From JOPF133 sp052144935 (lineage in GTDB: Bacteria > Acidobacteriota > Terriglobia > Bryobacterales > Bryobacteraceae), in the NCBI GenBank assembly GCA_052144935.1, contig JBKQPR010000318.1:1-43651 (forward strand): a stretch of DNA of 43,651 nucleotides, written 5' to 3'. The notes under the pieces were generated by a model. The model was not told the origin of the DNA, ran no database searches, and was given only the letters and a program-made list of their open reading frames with translations. The position numbers and the translations under genes are program-made. Positions 15,365-23,309 of the stretch are shown one piece after another. Position 1 is the stretch's first letter; each line of letters opens with the position of its first letter.

Positions 15365-15714
15365 TCATTTCATCGATCGGCCGGGAGGAGTTCTGACATG
15401 GATCGTCTGGCCGGGACGGCCTTTCTCAACGGCGGCAAGCAATTCTTTCTGGATCATGCGGTAATGGTCTATCTGGTTCTTGGGCACATGGACGACGACG
15501 ATCCCGATTCGAAACTTGGGCAGGTTCTGCTGGAACTCGATGCTTCCGTCAATCGTCACCAACACGTCAAACGCCTTTTGCGCGACCGTGAGAAGCGGCC
15601 CCGTCGGCCCGTCCTCGAGGGTATCCCAGCCTTGCTCTTGTACGGTGGCAGCTTTGTGGTCGCCGAAGAGCATCTGACGCGCGGGTCTACGCAGTCGTCA
15701 ATGAGGACGCGCAT
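15365..15714 (-). pseudogene. DUF5615 PIN-like toxin, frameshifted near the N-terminus
   Basis: The frame from 15673 encodes LFGDHKAATVQEQGWDTL then AQKAFDVLVTIDGSIEFQQNL, the pattern of DUF5615 PIN-like toxins. The usual N-terminus (MRVLIDDCVDPRVR) is present from an ATG at 15714 but in another frame, one base short, near 15674. The two parts together give about 117 residues, the normal family length. The gene overlaps the antitoxin by 28 bp, as is normal for these pairs. A downstream ATG at 15673 could give a shortened protein that lacks the first acidic residues of the PIN fold, so it is probably inactive unless the shift is a sequencing error. Confidence 0.7.
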
Positions 15715-15935
15715 TCGAGAAGCTGGCTGTTGGCGAAATCGAGCACGGCCAGAACCTGCTCGCGCGAGATCGGGGCGTAAAGTCTGATAAACTCGTCAAT
15801 CGTTTCGCCGCCCTCAAGAAAGTCGATGAGGCTCTGAACGGGCAAACGAGTGCCCCGGAAGCAAGGCGCACCGCTCCTGCGTTGCGGGCTCACCCAGATG
15901 GCCTCATCGAGCCGGAACCTTTGGTCGGCGGTCAC
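15687..15935 (-). CDS. DUF433 family antitoxin
   Basis: The product is 82 residues, apparently from a GTG at 15935. The signature RRSGAPCFRGTRLPVQSLIDFLEGGETIDEF is typical of DUF433 (a Xre-like/VapB-like antitoxin domain, with a P-x-F-x-G-T-R-L/I motif), followed by helices to FANSQLLE. DUF433 antitoxins bind DNA and neutralise DUF5615 or PIN-type toxins. The following gene, in overlap, is a DUF5615 toxin that carries a frameshift, so this antitoxin appears to be intact without an active partner. Confidence 0.72.
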   Translation of the reverse strand: MTADQRFRLDEAIWVSPQRRSGAPCFRGTRLPVQSLIDFLEGGETIDEFIRLYAPISREQVLAVLDFANSQLLECASSLTTA

Positions 15936-16127
15936 AACCCAAAAATAAGCCTATCGGCCAGGCGCGCAAGTCGCAATGTTCACGCCTGGGGCCGCCTTCA
16001 CCTGGGAGGCCGGGGCACTCGCCCTGCAAACGGGTCACGTGGCGACGGCGATGTTGCTCGCCCACCGCGAAGTCATAGCTCCTGAAGCGGCAGAGGCTCA
16101 CTGGCAGATTGCCCCACTAACAACAGA

Positions 16128-16165
16128 TGTCAACAGTTGACAAATGCTGTTACCGGCAGTATAGT
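16128..16165 (+). promoter_or_regulatory. parD promoter and operator
   Basis: TTGACA (16137-16142) and TATAGT (16160-16165) are separated by 17 bp, a near-consensus sigma-70 promoter. The -35 box is half of a palindrome, TGTCAAC-A-GTTGACA (16128-16142), a likely operator for autorepression by the antitoxin. The start codon at 16172 falls about seven bases after the -10 box, with no Shine-Dalgarno sequence, so the message may be leaderless. Confidence 0.7.
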
Positions 16166-16171
16166 TCCGAT

Positions 16172-16438
16172 ATGAACGTAAATCTTGGTGGCGTGTTCGA
16201 CGAGTTTGTCGCTGACCTGCTCCGTAGCGGCATGTATCAATCCCAAAGCGAGGTGGTGCGGGAGGGACTGCGCCTGCTCAAGGAACGGGAAGAGTTGAAG
16301 CAGCTCCGGCTGGCCGAACTGCGCAAGGAAATTGCAATCGGCAGCCAACAGGCCGACCGCGGCGAGTTCGTTGACGGCGAAGAGACGTTTGCTGAAATCC
16401 GGCGCCGTAGTGGAGCGCAGAAGCGTGCCAAAGGATGA
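16172..16438 (+). CDS. parD: ParD-type antitoxin
   Basis: The product is 88 residues. MNVNLGGVFDEFVADLLRSG, then YQSQSEVVREGLRLLKER, is the ribbon-helix-helix DNA-binding and toxin-binding pattern of ParD/CopG antitoxins; the C-terminal tail is charged and flexible. The start at 16172 fits the promoter position; an in-frame ATG at 16127 lies upstream of the promoter and is not used. The stop overlaps the ATG of the toxin gene by 4 bp. The toxin is frameshifted, so this antitoxin may serve only as a regulator or as protection against other ParE toxins. Confidence 0.85.
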   Translation: MNVNLGGVFDEFVADLLRSGMYQSQSEVVREGLRLLKEREELKQLRLAELRKEIAIGSQQADRGEFVDGEETFAEIRRRSGAQKRAKG

Positions 16439-16747
16439 AGCGGTTTGTCCTCACCCCGCGCGCCAAGCAGGACGTCAGCGACATTTGGGATTACATAGCC
16501 GACGACAATATCGAAGCTGCCGACCGGGTTCTCGGCGCGTTGGACAACCCTATGGTCAAGCTGGCGAAAAACCCAGGCATCGGCCACTGGCGCGAAGAAA
16601 CTGATCGACAAGCGGCACCGTTTCCTTCTGGTCTATTCGTACTTGATCGTCTATCGGCACGAAACGAAGCCCCTCCGGATTATCCGGGTTCTCCACGCTG
16701 CCCGCGACGTGCAGAGTATTCTTGGCCTGGCGCCAGACGAGCCGTAG
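16435..16747 (+). pseudogene. parE: ParE-type toxin, frameshifted in the middle
   Basis: The first part reads MKRFVLTPRAKQDVSDIWDY and ends at GHWREE near 16599. The rest of the ParE pattern (HRFLLVYSYLIVYRHETKP, then IIRVLHAARD and a final SILGL) is encoded in the next frame up to a TAG at 16745. One extra base at about 16600 separates the two halves. Both halves are conserved, so the lesion is recent or is an assembly error. ParE toxins act on DNA gyrase or related targets; the broken form should be inactive. Confidence 0.82.
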
Positions 16748-16831
16748 CCGGCAACCGGAATATTCCGCGTCGCGGGTTCGAGCAGCGCGGGATCAACCAC
16801 TTTACTCCTCCTCGTTCTTGGCCATGCACCC

Positions 16832-17845
16832 TTATCCCCCGCGGTGCATCCCGCGCATCCCCCTCCGCGCCCGGTCCTTCAATTCCGCCAAATTCAGCCC
16901 GCTGCGCGCGGTGGCGATCGCTCCGCCGATCAGCAGCGGCAGCGTCAGCGCAAAAAACATGATGAACGAAAATGTTTTGGCGTCGTTCTTCTCCACGTCG
17001 AACAGCCCCAGCGCCAGCACGCAGGCCGCCTGGAACAGCCCCACGTTCCCCGGAGCATTGGGCACCACGGTGGCGAAGCGCACGATCGCCAGCACTCCGC
17101 CGGCCACCCAGATGGACAGGTCCAACCCGTACGCCTTCATCAGCGCGAACACCGAAACGATCTGCAGCGCCAGATAGAGCAGGCTCAACAACCAGGTGAG
17201 GCTCAGGGTGCGGAAGTTGCCCATCAGGTGGAGACCTTCCACGATGTGGCGGAAGGTGGCCGCCCAGCGGCTCTCGCTGAACACCGCGTGGGCTTCCTGT
17301 TTGTGCATCAGGATCCATATCAGCGCCAGCGCGCCCGCGAGCAGCAGCACGCCCAGAATCTGCACCAGGATAATCAGGTCGGTCGGAATGCCGTGCACGA
17401 AACCGGCGGTGATCAGGAAGGCCGTCAGCATCCAGAACCCGTCGAACAGCCGCTCGACCGCCGCCGAGGCGAACACCAGCGAGAGGCGCAGATCGCTCCA
17501 ATGTCCCAACAGGTAACAGCGGATCAGCTCGCCGGTACGCAGGGGCAATATCTCGTTGGCGAAAAGCCCCATGTAGATGGCCTGCACGGTGCGCCACAGC
17601 CGCAGGCGCGCAACCGGGCCCAGCAGCGTGTTCCAGCGGTAGGCGTGTGCCACATACACGGAGAGATCGGTGACCACTCCCACCAGCACCCAACGCCAGT
17701 CCAGCGAGCGGATGCTGGGAATCAACTCATTGAGCGGATACCCGTGCAGGACCCAGATCAGGCAGCCGGCCGACAGTGCGTACCCGAACGCCTGCGGCAG
17801 CCAGGAGGGCATTCCGCGGCGCGCGAGATCGGGAGGGAGGTCCAT
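16832..17845 (-). CDS. Lysylphosphatidylglycerol synthase TM-region-like membrane protein (UPF0104)
   Basis: The product is 337 residues with about eight transmembrane helices. The family pattern is clear: HAYRWNTLLGP, the helix run with ALGLFDVEKNDAKTF, GLFANEILPLRTGELIRCYLLG, and VVPNAPGNVGLFQAACVLALG near the C-terminus. Members lack the catalytic domain of MprF and are thought to be flippases for aminoacylated lipids or isoprenoid-linked sugars; the substrate here is unknown. It starts at an ATG at 17845. A decayed copy of its last 230 bp lies 1.5 kb downstream, beyond two toxin-antitoxin modules. Confidence 0.82.
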   Translation of the reverse strand: MDLPPDLARRGMPSWLPQAFGYALSAGCLIWVLHGYPLNELIPSIRSLDWRWVLVGVVTDLSVYVAHAYRWNTLLGPVARLRLWRTVQAIYMGLFANEILPLRTGELIRCYLLGHWSDLRLSLVFASAAVERLFDGFWMLTAFLITAGFVHGIPTDLIILVQILGVLLLAGALALIWILMHKQEAHAVFSESRWAATFRHIVEGLHLMGNFRTLSLTWLLSLLYLALQIVSVFALMKAYGLDLSIWVAGGVLAIVRFATVVPNAPGNVGLFQAACVLALGLFDVEKNDAKTFSFIMFFALTLPLLIGGAIATARSGLNLAELKDRARRGMRGMHRGG

Positions 17846-18593
17846 AGAGAGCCGTGCCGGCGCCGCGGATGGAAGCGTCTCCGGGCCACACGCCCTATTC
17901 TAACTTGGGGAGCCTCCGGCAACGCGATTGCATCTAACAGACGATCTTTGCACCCTAATGGACCGGCTCACCAGCCAGGAGAACGCCGTGACCCGCGGCC
18001 GGCCGGGCAGCGAAAGGGCGGCTCCTCCGGGGCAGGTGATGGCGGGTGGAATTCCGATTCGATGCGAGTTGCCGCGACCGCACGTCCCTGAACCTGCGCG
18101 AGCCGCCCGAGACGCAGCAGTTTGCGGCGTGCGGTGGCCCGCTTACGCCCAACCGTGCGCGAAGCTTTCCCGGAACGATTATTCACATGCCCCGGAATAC
18201 GCATTCGAGTGCAGGCGCCTTGCGGAATGGTCCGTTTGTGCGCTCCGCCGCTTAGTTTGCAAACAGGCCCTGGAACTCCGGGGCCCACCCATGGCACGGA
18301 TTGCGGGTACAATGCTTACAGTCCTTCACCGTTCTATAGCGCGGCGGTAGCGGCCGCTCCTTACCCCATTTGCAGCACGGGAGAATGGTCCGGCCGGCAG
18401 CCCGCACCAGTAAGCGACTGCCAGGAAATAACCAGCTCAATCGCCGCCGACCGCTCTCTTACGGGCTGCCCCCGGGCCGGCTCCGGCGCAGAGGGCGCCC
18501 CTGAGGGAGCGCTTGGCCCGGTTGTTTCGGAAAGGGAATTCGGGTGGGGGAAGTTGGTCCAGGTTATTCTCGTAGTTAGCACAAGGAGCGCCA
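17846..18593. other. Intergenic region, no supported gene
   Basis: There are frames on both strands but none with a good start, family pattern or domain. One minus-strand frame (18252-18440) has a Cys-x-x-Cys-x4-Cys segment near its end, but it is unsupported. The right end carries the AAGGAG ribosome-binding site (18583-18588) of the MBL-rhodanese gene; no clear promoter was found. Confidence 0.5.
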
Positions 18594-19964
18594 ATGTACT
18601 TCCAACAGTTTTATTTGGGATGCCTCTCGCACGCCTCGTACCTGATCGGTTCCAGGGGGGTCGCCGCGGTGGTCGATCCGCAGCGCGATGTGGGCATCTA
18701 CATCGAAGACGCCACACGGCACGGCTTCGAGATCCAGCATGTCATCGAGACCCACCTGCACGCCGATTTCATCTCGGGGCATCGCGAGCTGGCCGCTTTG
18801 ACCGGCGCCAGGATTTACCTGGGGGCGCAGGCCGGCGCCCGGTTTCCTCACGTGGCGGTCCACGACGGCGACGAAGTGCGCTTCGGGGACTGCGCCCTGC
18901 GCTTCCTGGAGACCCCCGGACACACCCCCGAGAGCATCTCAATCCTGGTCACCGATCTCGCGCAATCGCCCGAGCCGTACGCGGTGTTCACCGGGGACAC
19001 CTTGTTCATCGGCGACGTCGGGCGTCCCGACCTGGCGCCGGACCGCACGCCGCAACAACTCGCCGGCCTGCTCTACGACAGCCTGCACGATAAGCTGCTT
19101 ACGCTACCGGATGCGGTGCTGGTCTATCCGGCCCACGGCGCCGGCTCGTTGTGCGGCCGGCAGATGAGCGCGGAACGCAGCTCCACCATCGGGCAGCAGC
19201 GCATCGAAAATTTTGCGCTGCAGGCGAAATCGAGGGAGGAGTTCGTGCGCCTGCTGACCGCCGAGCTACCGGAGCGGCCCGGTTATTTCGCCCTGGATGC
19301 CGAGATCAATCGCTCCGGCCCAACGCCGCTGGCCGACCTCCCGATCCCCGAGGGCCTGCCCGCCCGGACCATTCTCGAGAGGCAGGGCGCCGGCGCGCTG
19401 GTGCTGGATACCCGTCCATCCCCGCAGTTCGGCGCCGCGCACATTCCGGGCGCGATCCACATCGGCCTCTCCGGCCAGTTCGCCTCCTGGGCGGGCCGGA
19501 TCGTCGGCCTGGATCGCCGGATCGTCCTGGTTGCCGAAGATCGCGACGCCATGTTGGAAGCCCGCACGCGGCTGGCGCGGGTGGGCATGGAAAACGTCGC
19601 CGGCTACCTGGAAGACGGCATGACGGCATGGTTCCGCGAAGGTCTCCCGGTGGACCAGGTCCCGCAGGTTACGGTGCAGGATGTGCATCGGGAAATCGGG
19701 CACCTGCAGGTGGTGGACGTCCGCCAGCCCGGCGAATGGGAGCAGGGCCACATCGCCGGGGCATGGCTTAAACCGCTGCCCAAATTGCTGGCTCTGCTGG
19801 GAGACCTGGACCGCGGCAGCCCGGTGGCGGTGCACTGCAAATCCGGATACCGCAGCTCGATCGGCGCCAGCCTGCTGAAACGCGAAGGATTCAGCGAGGT
19901 GATGAACATGATCGGCGGTTTCGACGGCTGGAGAGCCTGCGGTCTACCGGTGGCGGCGGCGTAG
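18594..19964 (+). CDS. MBL-fold hydrolase with two rhodanese domains (persulfide dioxygenase-like)
   Basis: The product is 456 residues. Residues 1-250 are an ETHE1-like metallo-beta-lactamase: ETHLHADFISGH (metal ligands H54, H56, D58), GHTPES (about 113) and GDTLFIGDVGRPDL (about 140-153). Two rhodanese domains follow. The first (about 270-345, LVLDTRPSPQFGAAHIPGA) lacks the catalytic Cys, having VAEDRD in its place. The second (about 363-450) has VHCKSGYRS with the active Cys near 415. Such proteins oxidise glutathione persulfide to sulfite and handle sulfane sulfur in the cytoplasm. AAGGAG precedes the ATG at good spacing. The peroxiredoxin gene follows on the same strand, 76 bp away. Confidence 0.9.
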   Translation: MYFQQFYLGCLSHASYLIGSRGVAAVVDPQRDVGIYIEDATRHGFEIQHVIETHLHADFISGHRELAALTGARIYLGAQAGARFPHVAVHDGDEVRFGDCALRFLETPGHTPESISILVTDLAQSPEPYAVFTGDTLFIGDVGRPDLAPDRTPQQLAGLLYDSLHDKLLTLPDAVLVYPAHGAGSLCGRQMSAERSSTIGQQRIENFALQAKSREEFVRLLTAELPERPGYFALDAEINRSGPTPLADLPIPEGLPARTILERQGAGALVLDTRPSPQFGAAHIPGAIHIGLSGQFASWAGRIVGLDRRIVLVAEDRDAMLEARTRLARVGMENVAGYLEDGMTAWFREGLPVDQVPQVTVQDVHREIGHLQVVDVRQPGEWEQGHIAGAWLKPLPKLLALLGDLDRGSPVAVHCKSGYRSSIGASLLKREGFSEVMNMIGGFDGWRACGLPVAAA

Positions 19965-20040
19965 GGGCCAGGCTGTCGGAACGACCTTGAGTGGTACAAT
20001 CCTACCGGCTGCAACCGGCATCCAAGACAGAGGAGAAAAT

Positions 20041-20700
20041 ATGTCGCTTCGAATTAACGATACTGCACCCGACTTCACCGCCGAGACTACCCAAGGGACC
20101 ATCCACTTCCACGAGTGGATCGGCGACGGGTGGGCCATTCTGTTCTCCCATCCTAAGGATTTCACGCCCGTCTGCACCACCGAGCTGGGCTACATGGCCG
20201 GACTCGAGCCGGAATTTGCGCGCCGCAACTGTAAGGTGATCGGCCTGAGCGTGGACCCGGTTTCGAGCCACGGAAAGTGGGCGGGCGATATCGAGGAAAC
20301 CCAGGGTCACAAGGTCAACTACCCCATGATCGGGGACCCCCAGCTTCAGGTGGCCAAGCTCTATGACATGCTGCCGGCCGACGCCGGCGACACTTCCGAG
20401 GGCCGCACCGCCGCCACCAACGCCACGGTCCGCACGGTCTTCATTGTCGGTCCGGATAAAAAGATCAAGCTCATGCTGAGCTACCCCATGAGCACCGGCC
20501 GAAATTTCGACGAGGTGCTGCGGGTGCTCGATTCCATGCAGCTCACGGCCAGCCATAAGGTCGCGACACCGGTCAACTGGAAGCCGGGCGACGATGTCAT
20601 CATCCTCCCCACGGTATCCAACGATGAAGCCAGGCTGAAGTACCCGGACGGCTGGAAATCGCCCAAACCGTACCTGCGCATTGTGCCCCAACCTAAGTAA
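20041..20700 (+). CDS. 1-Cys peroxiredoxin (Prx6 type)
   Basis: The product is 219 residues, the normal length of the Prx6 group. The peroxidatic Cys is C45 in HPKDFTPVCTTE, with the conserved Thr and Pro before it and Arg in NATVRTVFIVG. The C-terminal extension (VATPVNWKPGDDVIILP) is typical of the 1-Cys class. It reduces hydrogen peroxide and organic peroxides. The start at 20041 is supported by AGAGGAG. Its place after a persulfide dioxygenase gene suggests a shared thiol or peroxide stress role. Confidence 0.93.
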   Translation: MSLRINDTAPDFTAETTQGTIHFHEWIGDGWAILFSHPKDFTPVCTTELGYMAGLEPEFARRNCKVIGLSVDPVSSHGKWAGDIEETQGHKVNYPMIGDPQLQVAKLYDMLPADAGDTSEGRTAATNATVRTVFIVGPDKKIKLMLSYPMSTGRNFDEVLRVLDSMQLTASHKVATPVNWKPGDDVIILPTVSNDEARLKYPDGWKSPKPYLRIVPQPK

Positions 20701-20729
20701 AGGGGGACCACTGGCGCAGGCGGCCGCCG

Positions 20730-20969
20730 GGCGCCGCCGCCTCGGTGCTGTCCCAGTGGATGACGCAGCGCGAATACAATCTTCCGGAAGACTACTGGGA
20801 CACCTATCCGCAGAAGGTGATGGCGGTGACGGCGAACGATGTCGGGCGAGTGGCGAAAAAATACGTGCCGCTCGCGAACGCGCAGATCATCGTGGTGGGG
20901 GACGTCTCGAAGATCGGGGAGCTGATGAAGAAGTTCGGGCCGGTGGAGGAGATTTCGCCGGACAATTAG
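20730..20969 (+). pseudogene. C-terminal remnant of an M16 (insulinase-type) peptidase
   Basis: The stretch encodes about 75 residues (LSQWMTQREYNLPEDYWDTYP, then AVTANDVGRVAKKYVPL and AQIIVVGDVSKIGELMKKFG). This is the C-terminal end of a zinc-dependent M16-type peptidase such as PqqL/zinc protease. The catalytic HxxEH domain is missing. There is no start signal; a GTG at 20745 is possible. It ends in the 24-bp tandem repeat, so its N-terminal part was lost or moved elsewhere. Confidence 0.65.
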
Positions 20970-21087
20970 CGGCCAGGGGTTGGCCCTTCAAGGCGGCCAG
21001 GGGTTGGCCCTGCAAGGCGCCCAGGGGTTGGCCCTGCAAGGCGGCCAGGGGTTGGCCCTGCAAGGCGGCCAGGGGTTGCCCTGCAAG
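20969..21087. repeat. 24-bp tandem repeat, five copies
   Basis: The units begin at 20969, 20993, 21017, 21041 and 21065 and follow GCGGCCAGGGGTTGGCC plus a short tail; the last copy is one base short and a partial sixth follows. Each contains a small palindrome (GGCCA/TGGCC). It lies between the M16 remnant and the unrecognised 401-residue gene. The repeats carry no spacers of CRISPR type. Confidence 0.85.
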
Positions 21088-21157
21088 GTGGCCAGGGCCG
21101 TCGCTCTCATGGCTTCTTTTAAGGGAGCGTGTCCGGCACGGTCCTTTTCCGCAGCCG

Positions 21158-22363
21158 CTAGAAGTTCGACGACGTCGGATGTTGATCCAGGTACTTCTTC
21201 CACTCACCGGAGGACGACTCACTCGGAAACCCGCCGAAACAGGCTTCGTAGGCCGCCTTTGCCTGGCTTGAAAGAAGCGGAGGAAAACTCCCCTTGTGCT
21301 TCGCCAGATAGCCATCCCACAGACCGACTCGAACTTTTTCGTCCAGCGCGCCCGCCACCTGGCTCAGAGCGTCGTCCGCCTTGGCCGCGATGGCCTTTTT
21401 GATGTCATCGTCGCTGGCGTTGGGATTGCTTTTCTTGGTCTGCGCAAAGAGCAGATCGTAGTTCTTCCGACCCACTGTATGGCCAGCCTTACCGAAGCGA
21501 TCCGAAGGCGCGGATCCGCCGGTCATCGCGGTCTTAAAGCCGGCCTTGGTGGCGGCGACACTTGGGGTGTAGTCCTGAGCGAGGTCCCCGATCGCCCAAC
21601 CCTCCACTATCGAGTAGACGGCAACGGCGATTGTCCCGACACCTCCAACCACGATCGAGCCGGCGATGACTACATCGCCCCCGACCACGACCCCGGCATC
21701 CTCGACGGCGCTTTTAAGGTAATCCTTCCCCGCCTCCGCCGCCCACTTCTCGATAATCGTCAGCCATTGAGGAGCAATGCTGATCGAGCCGGCGACGCTC
21801 AACTCGAGGTCCGAGAGCTTCAATCCATCGATTTCCTGGTCTGGAAGCTTGAGTTTGGCCGGTTCCAGAGCGCCCTCCACTTCACCCACCTTAAGCCCAA
21901 GCTTCAGACTGGCATCCTTTTGGAGCTTTTTGTCCAGTGAGAGGAAGGTGATCTTCAAATCGAACTTTCCAATGGCCGTGCTGGTGGAAGAAGTCGCGAC
22001 CAGGGAAGTTCCCTGCCTGGCCAGCTTCAGATCGCTGAAGATATTCCCGCTGCTGAGAACCTTGCTGGCGGTCTTGTCCTGCCAGTTGAAAACCGCCTTT
22101 GTTCCAATCGAGGTCAGCTTGGTCTTGTTGGTGTCGTCGATTGCCCCGGTCCCCGAGATATGGGGTTTGATGGCAAGCTCCATTTCGATGCGTCCACCCC
22201 ATACTTTTACCTTCTTCGATGGCAGCGGCACGTCGAAGCTGAATTTCATCCCCTGCGTCTTTGGCGCACCGGCACTGCCGCCCTTATCGGGGTCGCCGTC
22301 GGGCGGGATTTTGTCCTTGGGAACGCCGAAATCAACGAGCCACTGTGTAGGATCGGGTGGCAT
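21158..22363 (-). CDS. Unrecognised 401-residue protein with central hydrophobic segment
   Basis: The ATG at 22363 has a strong AAGGAGGA site. Residues about 30-190 are beta-rich (alternating Lys/Leu, e.g. KVKVWGGRIEMEL) and could be a jelly-roll or barrel. A Gly/Val-rich hydrophobic stretch (DVVIAGSIVVGGVGTIAVAV, about 225-250) could be a membrane-inserting helix. The C-terminal 130 residues are helical and rich in Lys/Asp/Ser. There is no signal peptide. This architecture fits a toxin or effector, but no family match is seen. It lies 79 bp after another unrecognised gene on the same strand; the two may form a unit. Confidence 0.6.
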   Translation of the reverse strand: MPPDPTQWLVDFGVPKDKIPPDGDPDKGGSAGAPKTQGMKFSFDVPLPSKKVKVWGGRIEMELAIKPHISGTGAIDDTNKTKLTSIGTKAVFNWQDKTASKVLSSGNIFSDLKLARQGTSLVATSSTSTAIGKFDLKITFLSLDKKLQKDASLKLGLKVGEVEGALEPAKLKLPDQEIDGLKLSDLELSVAGSISIAPQWLTIIEKWAAEAGKDYLKSAVEDAGVVVGGDVVIAGSIVVGGVGTIAVAVYSIVEGWAIGDLAQDYTPSVAATKAGFKTAMTGGSAPSDRFGKAGHTVGRKNYDLLFAQTKKSNPNASDDDIKKAIAAKADDALSQVAGALDEKVRVGLWDGYLAKHKGSFPPLLSSQAKAAYEACFGGFPSESSSGEWKKYLDQHPTSSNF

Positions 22364-22442
22364 ATCTTCCTCCTTGCGTCTTTAAACCCTGCCGGTCTGG
22401 CGCGGGACGCGGCAACCAGTCAGACCGTGAAACGGCGCCCTC

Positions 22443-23309
22443 TTAGGCCATCGATTGCTCAGCCTGCTTCAAGCTATCCATGAGCGTCTGCTTCAAATTC
22501 GTCTTCACGCCAAACGGGTTCTGATCGATGTGAGCGATCAATCGCTCCGACTGCACAATCCGTTTGTATTCATCCAGGATGGTTCGGGTCTTCCGAAGTT
22601 CGGCTTGGCGCGCCGCTGCGCTTGCGGCTGCGCCGGCCTTCAGGGAGTCGGCGAGCCTGTGATCGAGCTTGTCCAGGATCGCGTCGATTTTCAGCATGTT
22701 CTTATCGATCTCTTTGAGCAGCTCCGGATGTTTAGCGTAGCGAGCCTTCACCACCTGTTTCAGCTCCTTGATCTTGGTATCTACGGTGGTCCGCACGCCG
22801 GTCCAGTGTACCGCAGCCTGCGTCAACTTGGCGGGCTGCGCCGCAGCCTGCGCCGCAGCCTGCGCCGGTTTCGCGGGCTGGGCGCCGGCCTGCGCCGGCT
22901 TCGCGGGCTGCGCCGGGGCCGTGGGAGCCGCGCCTCCAGCGTGTGCCGGATCCAGGATTTCTTTGCCCCCGAGCAATTCCTTGAACACGGTTGCCTGCGA
23001 TTTGAACAGCCCGTAATTCACCTTGCCGCCCTTCGCCACAAAGCTAATCTTGCCCCCCTGCAATGAACAAAGACCGCTGCAGGCGACTGCCTTGGCTCCT
23101 TTCAAATTCTTCAACAATGGCGTGATCGCGTTCACCGGACTGCCCACCACGAGGAACGGCTTCAGAGTATGCATCTTTCCGGAGGCGTCGGGCAGTTGGA
23201 CGTCACTGTATATACAAAACGGTGTTTTGTCCTTGATTTGGGAGGCCGCGGCCCTCATGGCTTTCTTGTAGGCCTCGAATGTCTGAAGGTCGCGAGACGT
23301 GAGTTGCAT
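22443..23309 (-). CDS. Unrecognised 288-residue protein with Ala/Pro/Lys/Gln-rich linker
   Basis: Residues 1-125 form a small alpha/beta domain (FEAYKKAMRAAASQIKDKTP, then a strand segment with TPFCIYSDV and a GAKAVACSGLCSL hairpin). A low-complexity linker of AQPAKPAQA type (about residues 130-170) follows, then a long helical region with heptad pattern to the C-terminus (coiled coil, VDTKIKELKQVVKARY and later). The start is an ATG at 23309. No homologue is recognised. The layout of head domain, flexible linker and coiled coil suits a structural or secreted protein. It pairs with the 401-residue gene. Confidence 0.55.
   Translation of the reverse strand: MQLTSRDLQTFEAYKKAMRAAASQIKDKTPFCIYSDVQLPDASGKMHTLKPFLVVGSPVNAITPLLKNLKGAKAVACSGLCSLQGGKISFVAKGGKVNYGLFKSQATVFKELLGGKEILDPAHAGGAAPTAPAQPAKPAQAGAQPAKPAQAAAQAAAQPAKLTQAAVHWTGVRTTVDTKIKELKQVVKARYAKHPELLKEIDKNMLKIDAILDKLDHRLADSLKAGAAASAAARQAELRKTRTILDEYKRIVQSERLIAHIDQNPFGVKTNLKQTLMDSLKQAEQSMA

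Noticed and set aside
15976..16140. 54-codon plus-strand frame (MFTPGAAFTWEAGALAL start)
   Set aside because: Composition is plausible but there is no ribosome-binding site and it runs through the parD operator, so evidence is too weak to list.
18252..18440. Small Cys-rich minus-strand protein
   Set aside because: Only the Cys spacing is suggestive; no start signal, no family and no conserved context.
20969..21087. CRISPR array
   Set aside because: Units are contiguous 24-bp tandem copies without spacers, and no cas gene is near.
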